Shown one piece after another: positions 31,951 to 41,998 of a stretch of 64,000 bases of DNA (positions are counted from its first letter, which is position 1; every line of letters starts with the position of its first letter). The notes under the pieces were generated by a model, which was not told the DNA's origin, searched no databases, and was given only the letters and a program-made list of their open reading frames with translations. Origin of the DNA: Chaenocephalus aceratus (lineage: Eukaryota; Chordata; Actinopteri; Perciformes; Channichthyidae); the NCBI GenBank assembly GCA_023974075.1, contig CM043797.1:13068178-13132177 (forward strand), written 5' to 3'. A program made the position numbers and the translations under genes.

Positions 31951-34870
31951 AGTTTCGTGAATTTGTTGTTTTTTGCCCCCGCCCGCGGTGACATGGGGCT
32001 TAACAGGTTTTAACAGGGAGATAGTTCAGAAGTAAAGTTTCAACATTTTTACTCTAATTTCTTCCAAAACATTTTCCAATGTCAGAAAGTAAAAAACCGG
32101 AGGAAAGAGCTTATTTATGTATTTTGTGTAAACAAATTGCATATTTTAGTTACTTCAGATATTAGTCTATATTTCCTCAATTGTTAAGTTCTGCGTGATC
32201 AGATAACATAATCATAATCTAATAGTCATCAAGAAATTAGCCGAAACCAAGCAAGTTTGCTAACGGGGGGAGGGGGTGCTCCTTTATGCTTTGCCTGAGG
32301 GGAGGCCCACATTCTCAGATTATGAAATTAAATTGAAATAATATACAAAGCAGATACCAAAGTTCAGCAAGCCAAAAACCTTGACATAACATTAATTTAT
32401 ATTATTTATCCTAGTCCAAAGCGACTTACAATATAACATTCAAAAACTAGAACCCAAACATCACAAGAAAGTACATCAACTTGAGAAAATAGGTTGAACT
32501 GCATAAAGTGCTACAGGGTGGAAAAAGGGCTGGCATGTTGTTAGCATAAACAAAGAATAATAGGCTATTTTATTCACGATCACAGATAATATAACCCTGA
32601 AAAAGGACATTTATAAAACATTGTGTACAGATTCCGAACTCTGCAATCCCATAAAATAATGTCCTAATGGGTCGTTGTCACTCAATGTTTATAACCGTAT
32701 ACACTGATGGTATGCATGTTTCATACATACAGTATAGTAACCTTAGCCTTTACTTGAAATTTACCCAGCCAGGTTTGTCCATTTGTTAAGACGACCTTTT
32801 CTTTATTGACTGTAGCCATTATTCTGCTGTTTCTGTCCACTCCGGATGCCTACGGGTAACTACAATCATTAGAAGAAAATGCAGCATTGACAGCTCTTTA
32901 GTGCACATTTTTCACAGCTGCAATGAGTCTACTTCATTTGTATTAATAATGAAAGAACCCAGAGGCACAGACTTTGGAATACAGAAGCTCATATGATAAT
33001 GTCACTGCCCTTATATCACTCAGGATCCATATTTTACTAAATTAGTTGATTAATCCCAATGTTACACAAAGACATCTTTGTAATCATGAATGATCTTTAC
33101 AGCTTCCCAACACATGAATATGGCATCATACATATCCCATAACTCATTAAATGAGAAAAACAACAAGGATAGAATGCACCGTTTTACGCTGCATGAATTG
33201 TAGAATAACGTGCCCTTTATAATCTAATATTCATATTGCCTTATCCTTTGCCTTTTCTTATATATGCCCTACATTCAGTATGATAAATAATAGTGTTCCT
33301 TTTCATAAATTATTCATCTCTGTACACTATACGTCCATCTTAAATGTAGTGGATTTCTGGAAGCGTGTTTAGTGAAAATGGGTAAACCAAAAGGGAGCTC
33401 TGTTTGAATGACTGCTGCTGTCAATTCCACCCCCCCCCCCCCCTTTCTGGTAGCGTATTACCTTGCAGTGCCCCCCCCCCCCAAACAGCACCACTACCAG
33501 CACAGCCCCCTCACTCCAGCTGTGTGCTTCCTGGGTCTGTCTGCATCCTGTCTCCTTAGGCTCTAAACAACCATTAACAGGCAGAATTAGCTGTAGTCTC
33601 TCCTGTCCCCTCCTCTCCTTCTCTCCATGGTTTCATATAAACGCCAGTCTCCTATGCCAGGCCTTGTATTCTTAAAATGTCAGGAGAATTATCCCAAGGC
33701 TTTCCGGCTTGTTAAATTAAGCCAGACATAAAAAACTGAACCTCTAATGAAGTACATTAACTTGACTCATAGTTTCGTGCTGTTTGCTGACAAGCCACCA
33801 CAGAAAAAAAAGAGAAAAGAGAGTGAGGAGGAAGTAAACTAAAAGAAGACATACTTGACAAGCATCTTATTGAGGGGTCTGCACTGACTTAATGTCTGGA
33901 ATACACTGATACATTGCAGAATCTCCTTAAAGGATAGAAAATATGAAACGCTTTGACCAACATCACTGGACCAGCTGATAACAGCTGAGGAGTGAAAACA
34001 GAAGTCTCTAAGGGCCACATTGTCTGGCCTGCATTAAGTGAGATTATAGCTGTCATATGCACAGGAATGGATCTGTGAGGATCTGCAATGTTTGGACGCG
34101 AGGCTAAACAATATCAATGACTTCCATTATGTACCTGCAGGAAGAGCAATGTGTGATGGTTCCATACTAATACAGTTCATTTAACTTACATAAAGTAAAA
34201 CTTAAATAAGAAAATATGCTTTCTCTGATTCTCTAAATAAAAAAACAATGCTTTCCCACACATATGCTTTTATTTCTGGACACACAATAACCCTCATTAA
34301 GTCAACAGTAACCAGTCAATTGTGTTTCATTTGAAGCTCCGTGGGCAAAGGTAATTGCAGGCTACCATGAAATGCAACAAGAGGCTTGTTGAAATTGTTT
34401 CATTTCCTTTGTTGCCAATAGATACTGACACTAATGCAGACACAGAGGGACTGCGTAGGCCTGAACCAAGAGACTTGCTACCATGAATTATTTATTCTAC
34501 AGGAACATACAGGGTGACCTGTCACCTTGTGTATACTGGCCATGCTGCATGAGGAAATGTGTCCTTCCACAAGGAGTGAAGCTCTTGGATCAAACGTACA
34601 CTGACACACAATATGGATGAATTCCTTTACAGAGATCAAAAAGCAGGGTCGACACAGGTGGAGTGCTCGTGGAGGTCAGCAAGCTGCCAAGGGGATTTCA
34701 ACACTAGAGTCATACGCCATTGGAATGACATATATTATCTATTTGATATGTTGACAAGGGAAATACTGTATATCCAGAATATACTAGTAAAACAATTAAT
34801 GATCATTTTATGATAAATAGACATGTTGCCATTTGTAGATAAACTTACAGGGTTCATAGAGAGAAAAATG
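31951..34870. other. 2.9 kb AT-rich DNA without recognisable genes
   Basis: No domain-bearing frame. Two poly-C tracts near 33429-33443 and 33470-33482. Scattered short purine runs. Nothing else supported. Confidence 0.45.
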
Positions 34871-34879
34871 TAAATAAAT

Positions 34880-35105
34880 AAAACGAAGCCATGCTTTATT
34901 AACTCGTGCGCACAAGATGTAATTCGTGGCCTCAATTTAAATAAAACGAGGCCACGCTTTATTAACTCGTGCGCACGAGATGTAATTCGTGGCCTCATTT
35001 TAAATAAAACGAGGCCACGCTTTATTAACTCGTGCGCACGAGATGTAATTCGTGGCCTCAATTTAAATAAAACGAGGCCACGCTTTATTAACTCGTGCGC
35101 ACAAT
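34880..35105. repeat. 62-bp minisatellite, ~3.6 units
   Basis: Units containing ACGAGGCCACGCTTTATTAA, CTCGTGCGCACGAGATGTAA and TTCGTGGCCTCAATTTAAAT, repeated at ~62-base steps (34905, 34967, 35029, 35091). Each unit has two internal palindromes, CTCGTGCGCACGAG and CGTGGCCTC...GAGGCCACG. Confidence 0.85.
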
Positions 35106-35225
35106 ATACTTTCTCGTTCGCACGAGATACTTTCTCATTCGCACAAGATACTTTCCTATGGTAAAACACATCGAACTGCCCGATTATTACGCCATATTAT
35201 TAGTTTTATGAAGAACATGTCCGGT

Positions 35226-35369
<144 letters not shown>

Positions 35370-36057
35370 CATTTGTTTATGATAGTGTCGTTCGTTACGG
35401 TGCACTCCGGCAGGACTATAGCACTACATCGAGATTAAGATTAAACAAATGTCTTTCACTTGGGAATACACATATAACTATGGAGAACCAGATTTGTGTA
35501 AATTACTGTTCGTGGTAATTTGATAAAAAATGCCGGTGGGGTATGGGATTAGTTTTGTATCATAAAGATAAAGCAACACTTTCTCAGAATAAAGCAAAAC
35601 TATGAGTTTAAAAGAAAAAAAAACGGAGTCAAGCAAAATAAAATGCATTTCAAAAATAAAACTATAAGTTGCAAACAAATCATTTGTGTAATCATGTAAA
35701 CTATAAGTATTTTTTCTTTGTTTTAACATAGGTTTTTGTTTGCAGTTCTTGTTTCTTCTTTCTCAATGATCAGACTTTTGCTCTCGGTGCAGCTCTTCTC
35801 TACGGAGCCCCCCTGGTGACATTGGTGAGAAAAATATTAATACGTGGCCACGTATTAATAATACGTGGCCACGTATTAATAATGCGTGGCCACGAGTTAA
35901 TAATGCGTGGCCACGAATTAGTTATTATGTTCCCACGCATTAGTAATTTGTGGGAACACAATAATTATTACGCAATAACTAAATCCAGATAGTCTATAGA
36001 AACTCATGACGGAACGATATTGGCAGATTCAGATTTCACGGATCAATAACTCATGAA

Positions 36058-36790
36058 CAGAGATGGGGTCGTTACTAAAAAAACATATTACTTTAAAAAA
36101 AATTATATATTACACTACTTTGTTACTCTCCACATAAAGTAACTCGTTACTTTACTCGTTACTTCACTCGTTACTTTACTCGTTACTTTACTCGCCGAGC
36201 ACGTACGAACTGCGCATTCGTGAGTGGCAATAACTCTCCTTACCAGCAGGCGGCGGTAGTGTGTATTCGTCATTCAAAATAGGCAACAACCGGAAGACAG
36301 AGAAGAAGAACAGACTACGTGATATAAACACACAACAGATAGCGTGTGCGTTAGCTTCACCTTAGCATGTGTTCTTTGCAGGTGTTTGTTGAGGTTTGAC
36401 GTGGTGTTTACAGCAGTGGATAACAGCTTCTGGCTTGGACACAGTTTGCACCTCACCTTCACATTCCTGTCTATTATTCGGATGAACTCAAAATAATGGG
36501 CATACCTCCACCCCTCGAAAGTTATTGCTGACTCAGCCATGTTTATGCAGCACTGCACGTGGAGATGTGCACACGCAAGTCGCGCAGATTACGTACATAT
36601 AAACCTGCGGCAGAAACCCCTCTTGTCTGTCAGTGTGATTATGAATGATTTTAAGTAACGAAGTAACGCGTGTAACGCGTGTCGGGGCAATGTTAGTAAC
36701 TGTAGTGTGATTACTGAATTGTAAAAGTAGCGCGTTACACTACTCCGTTACCGACAAAAGTAATATTATTACGCGTTACACCCAACTATG
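36058..36790 (-). mobile_element. hAT element with BED-finger ORF, inserted in the foldback arm
   Basis: Perfect 8-bp duplication CTCATGAA at 36050-36057 and 36791-36798. Ends CAGAGATGGGG and CCCAACTATG are imperfect inverted repeats. GTTACTTTACTC-type repeats lie near both ends, and a BED-finger ORF is on the minus strand. A truncated sister is at 44484-45825. Confidence 0.9.
36355..36540 (-). pseudogene. hAT BED finger (minus strand copy)
   Basis: From the internal ATG (MAESAITFEGWRYAHYFEF) the frame carries VRCKLCPSQKLLSTA with the CxxC pair and SNLNKHLQRTHAKV with the H-x4-H pair: a BED zinc finger. The reading frame continues past the finger for ~25 unrelated residues. No catalytic domain follows, so only the DNA-binding piece remains. 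The copy at 44552-44735 is nearly identical, with H to R at one His ligand position (NKRLQRTH). Confidence 0.8.
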
Positions 36791-37597
36791 CTCATGAACA
36801 AAACGTTGTTCAGACACAAATGACGTCTCCTAAGTACCGTGATAAGGTTGACAACGAACTACAATCACATTTTGATCAAAAAAAGCCAATACGTGCTGTC
36901 CTCCAAACTGGAGACATTACATTGGTCTCTATCTGCAGCCGGAGAAGAAATGAGTGCTCAGGGAACGTCTGCAAAGTGCAACTCCGAAAAAAGAGAATAC
37001 AATAATATTCAATCACTTCACTATTATACAGTATTATATTTCTACCAAACTCACTACACACATCAATAGTCTCATGTTGCTCATACTACAGCAGAGAGTT
37101 TGGAAGAATGTGCTTTTGAATAATTTTGGTGAATATTTATAGGCTAGTGTAAAATCTTTAATAAATATGGCATCATCTTCATTAACGTTACTATTATACA
37201 GTATAAATATTCTCCAAAATTATTCCAAACCATATTCTTCCAAACTCTCTGTAGTATGAGCAACAGAAGACTATTGATGTGTGTAATGAGTTTGGTAGAA
37301 ATATACTGTAGAATAGTGAAGTGATTGAATATTATTATATTCTCTTTTTTCGGAGTTGCACTTTGCAGACGGTCCCTGAGCACTCGTTTCTTCTCCGGCT
37401 GCAGATAGAGACCAATGTAATGTGTCCAGCTCGGAGCGAGGACGGCGCATATTGGCTTTTTTTGATCAACATGTAATTGTAGTTCGTTGTCAACCTTACC
37501 ACGGTACTTAGGAGACGTAATTTGTGTCTGAATAACGTTTTGTTCATGAGTTATTGATCCGTGAAATCCGAATCTGCCAATATCGTTCTAACTTTAC

Positions 37598-37801
37598 TCA
37601 ACTACGTTTCAAACCGTGCATTTTCAGCAGCCGAATCAAGTGCCTTTTGCTAAGGATGACACTGTGCTTGACTGCAAGGGATTGCAGAATATCATTATAA
37701 TTCATACCCAAATGAAAATAAAATAAAATCAAATCAAAATGTTCCATGCTTCGCGATAATAGCCGTAGTGTTGTCACCTTTATACAGTCTATGGTTGTCA
37801 C
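37598..37801 (-). pseudogene. Helix-turn-helix fragment of an IS3EU-like transposase
   Basis: A 67-codon frame. Residues ~25-66 read FDLILFYFHLGMNYNDILQS, LAVKHSVILSKRHLIRLLK and MHGLKRS. This matches the N-terminal HTH that precedes an integrase-like DDE core in a family of animal transposon proteins (pattern: YFxLGxxYxxIxxxL...ISxRHLxRxLxxxGL). It starts ~170 bases inside the right terminus, where a transposase 5' end would be. The catalytic core is absent. The assignment is from memory of the pattern and needs a profile search. Confidence 0.5.
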
Positions 37802-38148
37802 TCAGTCATCAGTTTCTATAGACTATCTGGATTTAGTTATTGCGTAATAATTATTGTGTTCCCACGAATTACTAATGCGTGGGAACATAATAACTAATTC
37901 GTGGCCACGCATTATTAACTCGTGGCCACGTATTAATATTTTTCTCACCAATGTCACCAGGGGGGCTCGTACTTCTCATTTGCGCTCCTTCACTTTTTGT
38001 TTGAGATTCTGACACAAACCTCCCAGGTGGGCAGGACTTTCAGGGGTGCGTCCCCATTGGCTACTCAGTTTTTGAGTGACAGCAAACACTTTGTAGCTAA
38101 GCGTGGATAGAAGACCCCCAGAAGAACCAGCATTTCAATTATTATAAT

Positions 38149-40076
38149 CAGGCATGAAAATCACTCACCTTTCGGCGAAATTCGCCGTTTTGAATCCAAA
38201 ATAGGTCGTTTGTGTGATTCATGTAGATCTGCAATAAAAATATTTTTGGGGTATGGGGGGGGTCTGGGACACGGAGTAATCTGCGGCCGCGAGCTGTTAT
38301 GTGCCATCATGACACGCATGGTGTTCTTTTTTATATATATTATAATGCAGCGCGAGCTGTGTGCTCGAGTCTTCCTGCCTGTCGGCTCTGCTGCTCCGCG
38401 ATGATGGTCTCGCTTCAGCAGCCACATTACCTATGGGTGCGTTCGTTAATATTAACTGTGCGGTCCGTTGTTAGAACGGGCCGTTCAGGTGTTCAGAGCA
38501 GAGCTAATAATAAATAATAATAATAATAATTTAAATTTATATAGCGCCTTTCACGAAACCCAAGGACGCTTTACAATGAGAAGTAACAAAACAAAAGGCT
38601 CCCTGTCAGAGCGGCAGAGCGTGATGTGCACTGAAAAGTGCACTGAAAAGTTTTTCTGTCGCAATATTATCGTTGAGCTAGCTAGCTAGCATACATTGTC
38701 ACTATCTGCTAACGTTAGCTTTAGCCTTCGTTTTCTAATAGTTTTTTTTTCATAGGCTATAAACGGAGGTGGTATAAGTATAGATCTTGTACTTGAGTAA
38801 AAGTAGAAGCACTCAGATCTTGTACTAGAGTAAAAGTAGAAGTACTCAGATCTTGTACTTGAGTAAAAGTAGAAGCACTCAGATCTTGTACTAGAGTAAA
38901 AGTAGAAGTACTCAGATCTTGTACTTGATTAAAAGCAGAAATACTCAGATCTTGTACTTGAGTAAAAGTAGAAGCACTCAGATCTTGTACTAGAGTAAAA
39001 GTAGAAGTACTCAGATATTGTACTTGAGTAAAAGTAGAAGTACTCAGGTCTTGTACTTGAGTAAAAGTAGAAGTACCAGGAGGAGTGTAGGAATAATACT
39101 CTGTTAGTAAAAGTACTGCATTCAAAATGTTCCTCAAGTAAAAGTAGAAAAGTATTCTCATCAAAATATAGTGAAAGTAGCGACAGTAAAAGTAGTCATT
39201 GTGCAGATTGGTCCATTTCAGAATAATATATATGATATGTTTTATAATGATTGATCATGAAAGTGTTCTCAAAGCTGGTAAAGGTGCAGCTAGTTTGAAT
39301 GACTTTGTATACTGCAGGGTAGCTTGTGGATTTACTCCAGGTGGAACTAAAGTCTGATTCAACACTTGTTTAGATTACACATCATTCATCCACATCTGTA
39401 AAGTAACTAAAGGTATTAATACATGTAGTGGAGTCAAAGTACACCATTTACCTCTGAACTGTAGAGGAGAAGAAGAACAAAGTAGCAAAACATTGAAATA
39501 CTTAAATAAAGTACAAGTATCTCAAAATTGTACCCAAGTATAGTACTTGAGTTTATGAATGTAGTTACTTTACACCAGATGCCATAAAGATAGAAAGACT
39601 AAGCCTTGCACAGAGGCATGACAATACATTTTCAAAATGCTCAACAGTGCTGCCAAAATTATAAATTGACTGCTACACAATTAAAATAAATGCTTTTATA
39701 TATTTCTATTAGATGTGACTCTTTAGCGTTTATGTTATTATTAACACTGCTGCTTTAGTCGTTCTGACTGCTAAAATCCTCTGTTATTCCTCATTTTAAA
39801 GCCGATATTCCGTGGGGTCGGGGGGCTCGGGTCCTTGTCACCTTTTCCATAGCTGATGAGTTTGCATCCCTGATAATACTTAGTAAGGAGGCCATAATAT
39901 TTTTGACTCATGGCTGAAGTTAAGTTTCTCCAGCTCTCCCCAGGTTGGCAAAAAAATGCATCTAAAAAATGCATCAGATTGATGCTTTAAAATATGGAAT
40001 ATTCAAAATGTTCTTACCCCCCTAGAGGGATAATATCCTTCTCACCTTTTTCACTCCTGACCCGTTTTCATGCCTG
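38149..40076. mobile_element. Element with CAGGCATGAAAA ends and 6-bp TATAAT duplication
   Basis: Perfect 12-bp inverted ends CAGGCATGAAAA / TTTTCATGCCTG. TATAAT directly abuts both ends (38143-38148, 40077-40082). It contains a LINE 3'-tail-like strip (about 38525-38575, ATATAGCGCCTTTCACG) and a 33-bp minisatellite. No transposase. The superfamily is uncertain: termini resemble hAT ends but the duplication read is 6, not 8. Confidence 0.65.
38783..39076. repeat. 33-bp minisatellite, ~9 units
   Basis: Units of GATCTTGTACTTGAGTAAAA plus GTAGAAGTACTCA, with TTGAG/TAGAG alternation. Related ACTTGAGTAAAAGTA sequence continues to about 39560, a common teleost low-complexity repeat. Confidence 0.88.
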
Positions 40077-40084
40077 TATAATAC

Positions 40085-41479
40085 TACAAGTGAAAATATA
40101 TGTAAGTATTGATCATTTGTGTTGTTTGTGCTGTACTATACGGTCTGTTTCTTTATTGTGTTAAGTGAGAAGTAAAGCTGTGCCATGAAAGTTAGCTTTT
40201 GCTACCTTTTGATCCATAACAATGCAAGCTAAGTAGCCTAACAGTTAGCTACATAGCTATCAGTGAGTGAGCGTTCAGACACCGGCGCACACACTCAAAC
40301 AGACTCGTGTGCCTGACTCTACCAACAGGCTTTCATGATTCTGTTTAGATATGCAAGTATAAGCCATGATAGCTTATTTCATGAACATGCTAATTTGATA
40401 TGGAAATCAATGGAGGCTGAGTTAACTTTGTAGGAAAACCTACCGTCCATGATGCCCCTGAGCTGTGTTTTACTTGTTAACTTCATATTTTTCATTTCCT
40501 AAAACATTATTTTCCTCTCATATTAACAGTGTGGATCATTGAGACAGCGCGGTGTCCGGAGGTATTATCCCGTTTTCCCACTTCCTCTGAGGGGACAGCA
40601 CAGAGGGGGAGGGGGGGGACATGAATAAAGACCAGCACCATCTTCATCCACGCATTGTTGTTATCACTGGCTCAGTGTCATTTCATTTGACCAAATGTCT
40701 TTACATTTAATAGATTTTATTATTATCCACCTTTTTGTTTTATGTCCTTTTATTTAAAACATTCTTTGAGACTTCATCTTCTAGTTCAAATTTCAATAAA
40801 TGTAATTTGTATAATCACTCTTTTGTCTTTATTCTACATGAACATGTTAGAAATTCCATTCAAATCTGTTGATTATTCAAATCTTCCTCAGGCTAGGAAT
40901 AGTATGTTGAGTTTTTAATGCTAAATATATAATTTTCTCACAGGATATAGAATGATACACCATTGTGTATGAATACTTCAGCTCTTCAGACCAACATATG
41001 TGAGATGTGAGCATGGTCCTAATGGTGTTGGTATGCAGCCTAGGTCTGGTCTGTTTAATAAAGCAAATCTGCCACTTTTATATTGTAGAATGTGTTAAAT
41101 TAAAGCAGTCTTTAATTGTTTGTCCTAAACATAGCATTATATGCTTTTGAAATGAAATGTCTTTGAAAAAATAACAGTATACAGTTTATATTGTGTATCA
41201 CCTTTAGCTTGAAAATACATAGATATGTTTTTGTATCTATAAAATAAATAGACAGACACTTTATCAATCCCAAATTGGGAAATTATTTAACAGCAGCAGT
41301 GTGTTCAGGTGTTCAGGTATTTCAATATTTAAATTTGGAATAAAGTATAAACTACACAACACAAGTATAATGCACAGCAATCCATAAGAGAAGTCCGATA
41401 TGTTCATGAAAACTCCCCAGGAGACACCGACGTGGCCGAGTGGACTCCGGAGTTTGCTGCATGAGTTGGACTGTATGAT
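40085..41479. other. Non-coding stretch with a LINE-tail-like strip
   Basis: Mostly AT-rich. At 41245-41300, AGACAGACACTTTATCAATC followed by CCAAATTGGGAAATTATT resembles the 3' tail of a fish LINE. No coding found. Confidence 0.45.
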
Positions 41480-41998
41480 CTGTGGTGTAGTGGGCTGTCA
41501 CTCAAAAACTGAGTAGCCAATGGGGACACACCCCTGAAAGTCCCGCCCACCTGGAAGGTTTGTGTCAGAATCTCAATCAAAAAATGAGGGAGCGCAAACG
41601 AGAAAGCTGCAGCGAGAGAAAAGTCTGATCATTGAGAAAGAAGCAACAAGAACTGCAAACAAAAACCTATGTTAAAACAAAGAAATAATACTTATAGTTT
41701 ACATGATTACACAAATGATTTGTTTGCAACTTATAGTTTTATTTTTGAAATTTATTTTATTTTGCTTGACTCAGTTTTTTTTTCTTTTAAACTCATAGTT
41801 TTGCTTTATTCTGAGAAAGTGTTGTTTTATCTTTATGATACAAAACTAATCCCATGTCGGACACACACGAACACACACACACGGAGCGGAGGTGAGCACA
41901 AACACACACACATCATGCGCCCTGGTGACCGGACATCTCCTTCATAAAACGAGTAATAGGGGGAATACTCTGGTAGTTCGATGTGTGTAGAGCAGTGG
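41480..41998 (+). repeat. Uninterrupted copy of the repeat at 35160-38098
   Basis: Matches the flanks of the foldback element in reverse complement. It shows the pre-insertion state at about 41605-41612 (GAGAAAGCTGCAGC). It ends against a hAT-like terminus at 41993. Confidence 0.75.

Larger units (their letters stand above)
35801..37971. mobile_element. Foldback element, IS3EU-like, with 6-bp target duplication; split by a hAT
   Basis: The ends TACGGAGCCCCCCTGGTGAC and its inverse (GTCACCAGGGGGGCTCGTA) begin arms that pair over nearly the whole length: 35801-36057 plus 36791-37140 with 37195-37971. The arms carry GTGGCCACG and TTCCCACG palindromes. CTTCTC flanks both ends (35795-35800, 37972-37977), and the uninterrupted sister repeat at about 41609 has TTTCTC once. 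The right arm has an extra ~215 bases with a helix-turn-helix ORF. A 6-bp duplication, TAC-starting termini and that ORF agree with what I recall of the IS3EU superfamily; this is inference. Confidence 0.8.

Noticed and set aside
34735..35169. 144-residue ORF with repeated AHELIKRGLVLFK units
   Set aside because: Direct translation of the 62-bp minisatellite.
36820..37547. Short ORFs repeated in mirror orientation around 37.15 kb (VCKVQLRKKRI-type)
   Set aside because: They appear twice only because the two foldback arms are copies of each other; no domain is seen.
38783..39076. CRISPR-like regular repeats
   Set aside because: Units are contiguous with no unique spacers; an ordinary eukaryotic minisatellite. 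The same holds for 18.65, 34.9 and 52.6 kb.
38757..39164. 135-residue ORF with repeated STSTFTQVQDL units
   Set aside because: Direct translation of the 33-bp minisatellite, whose unit length is a multiple of three.
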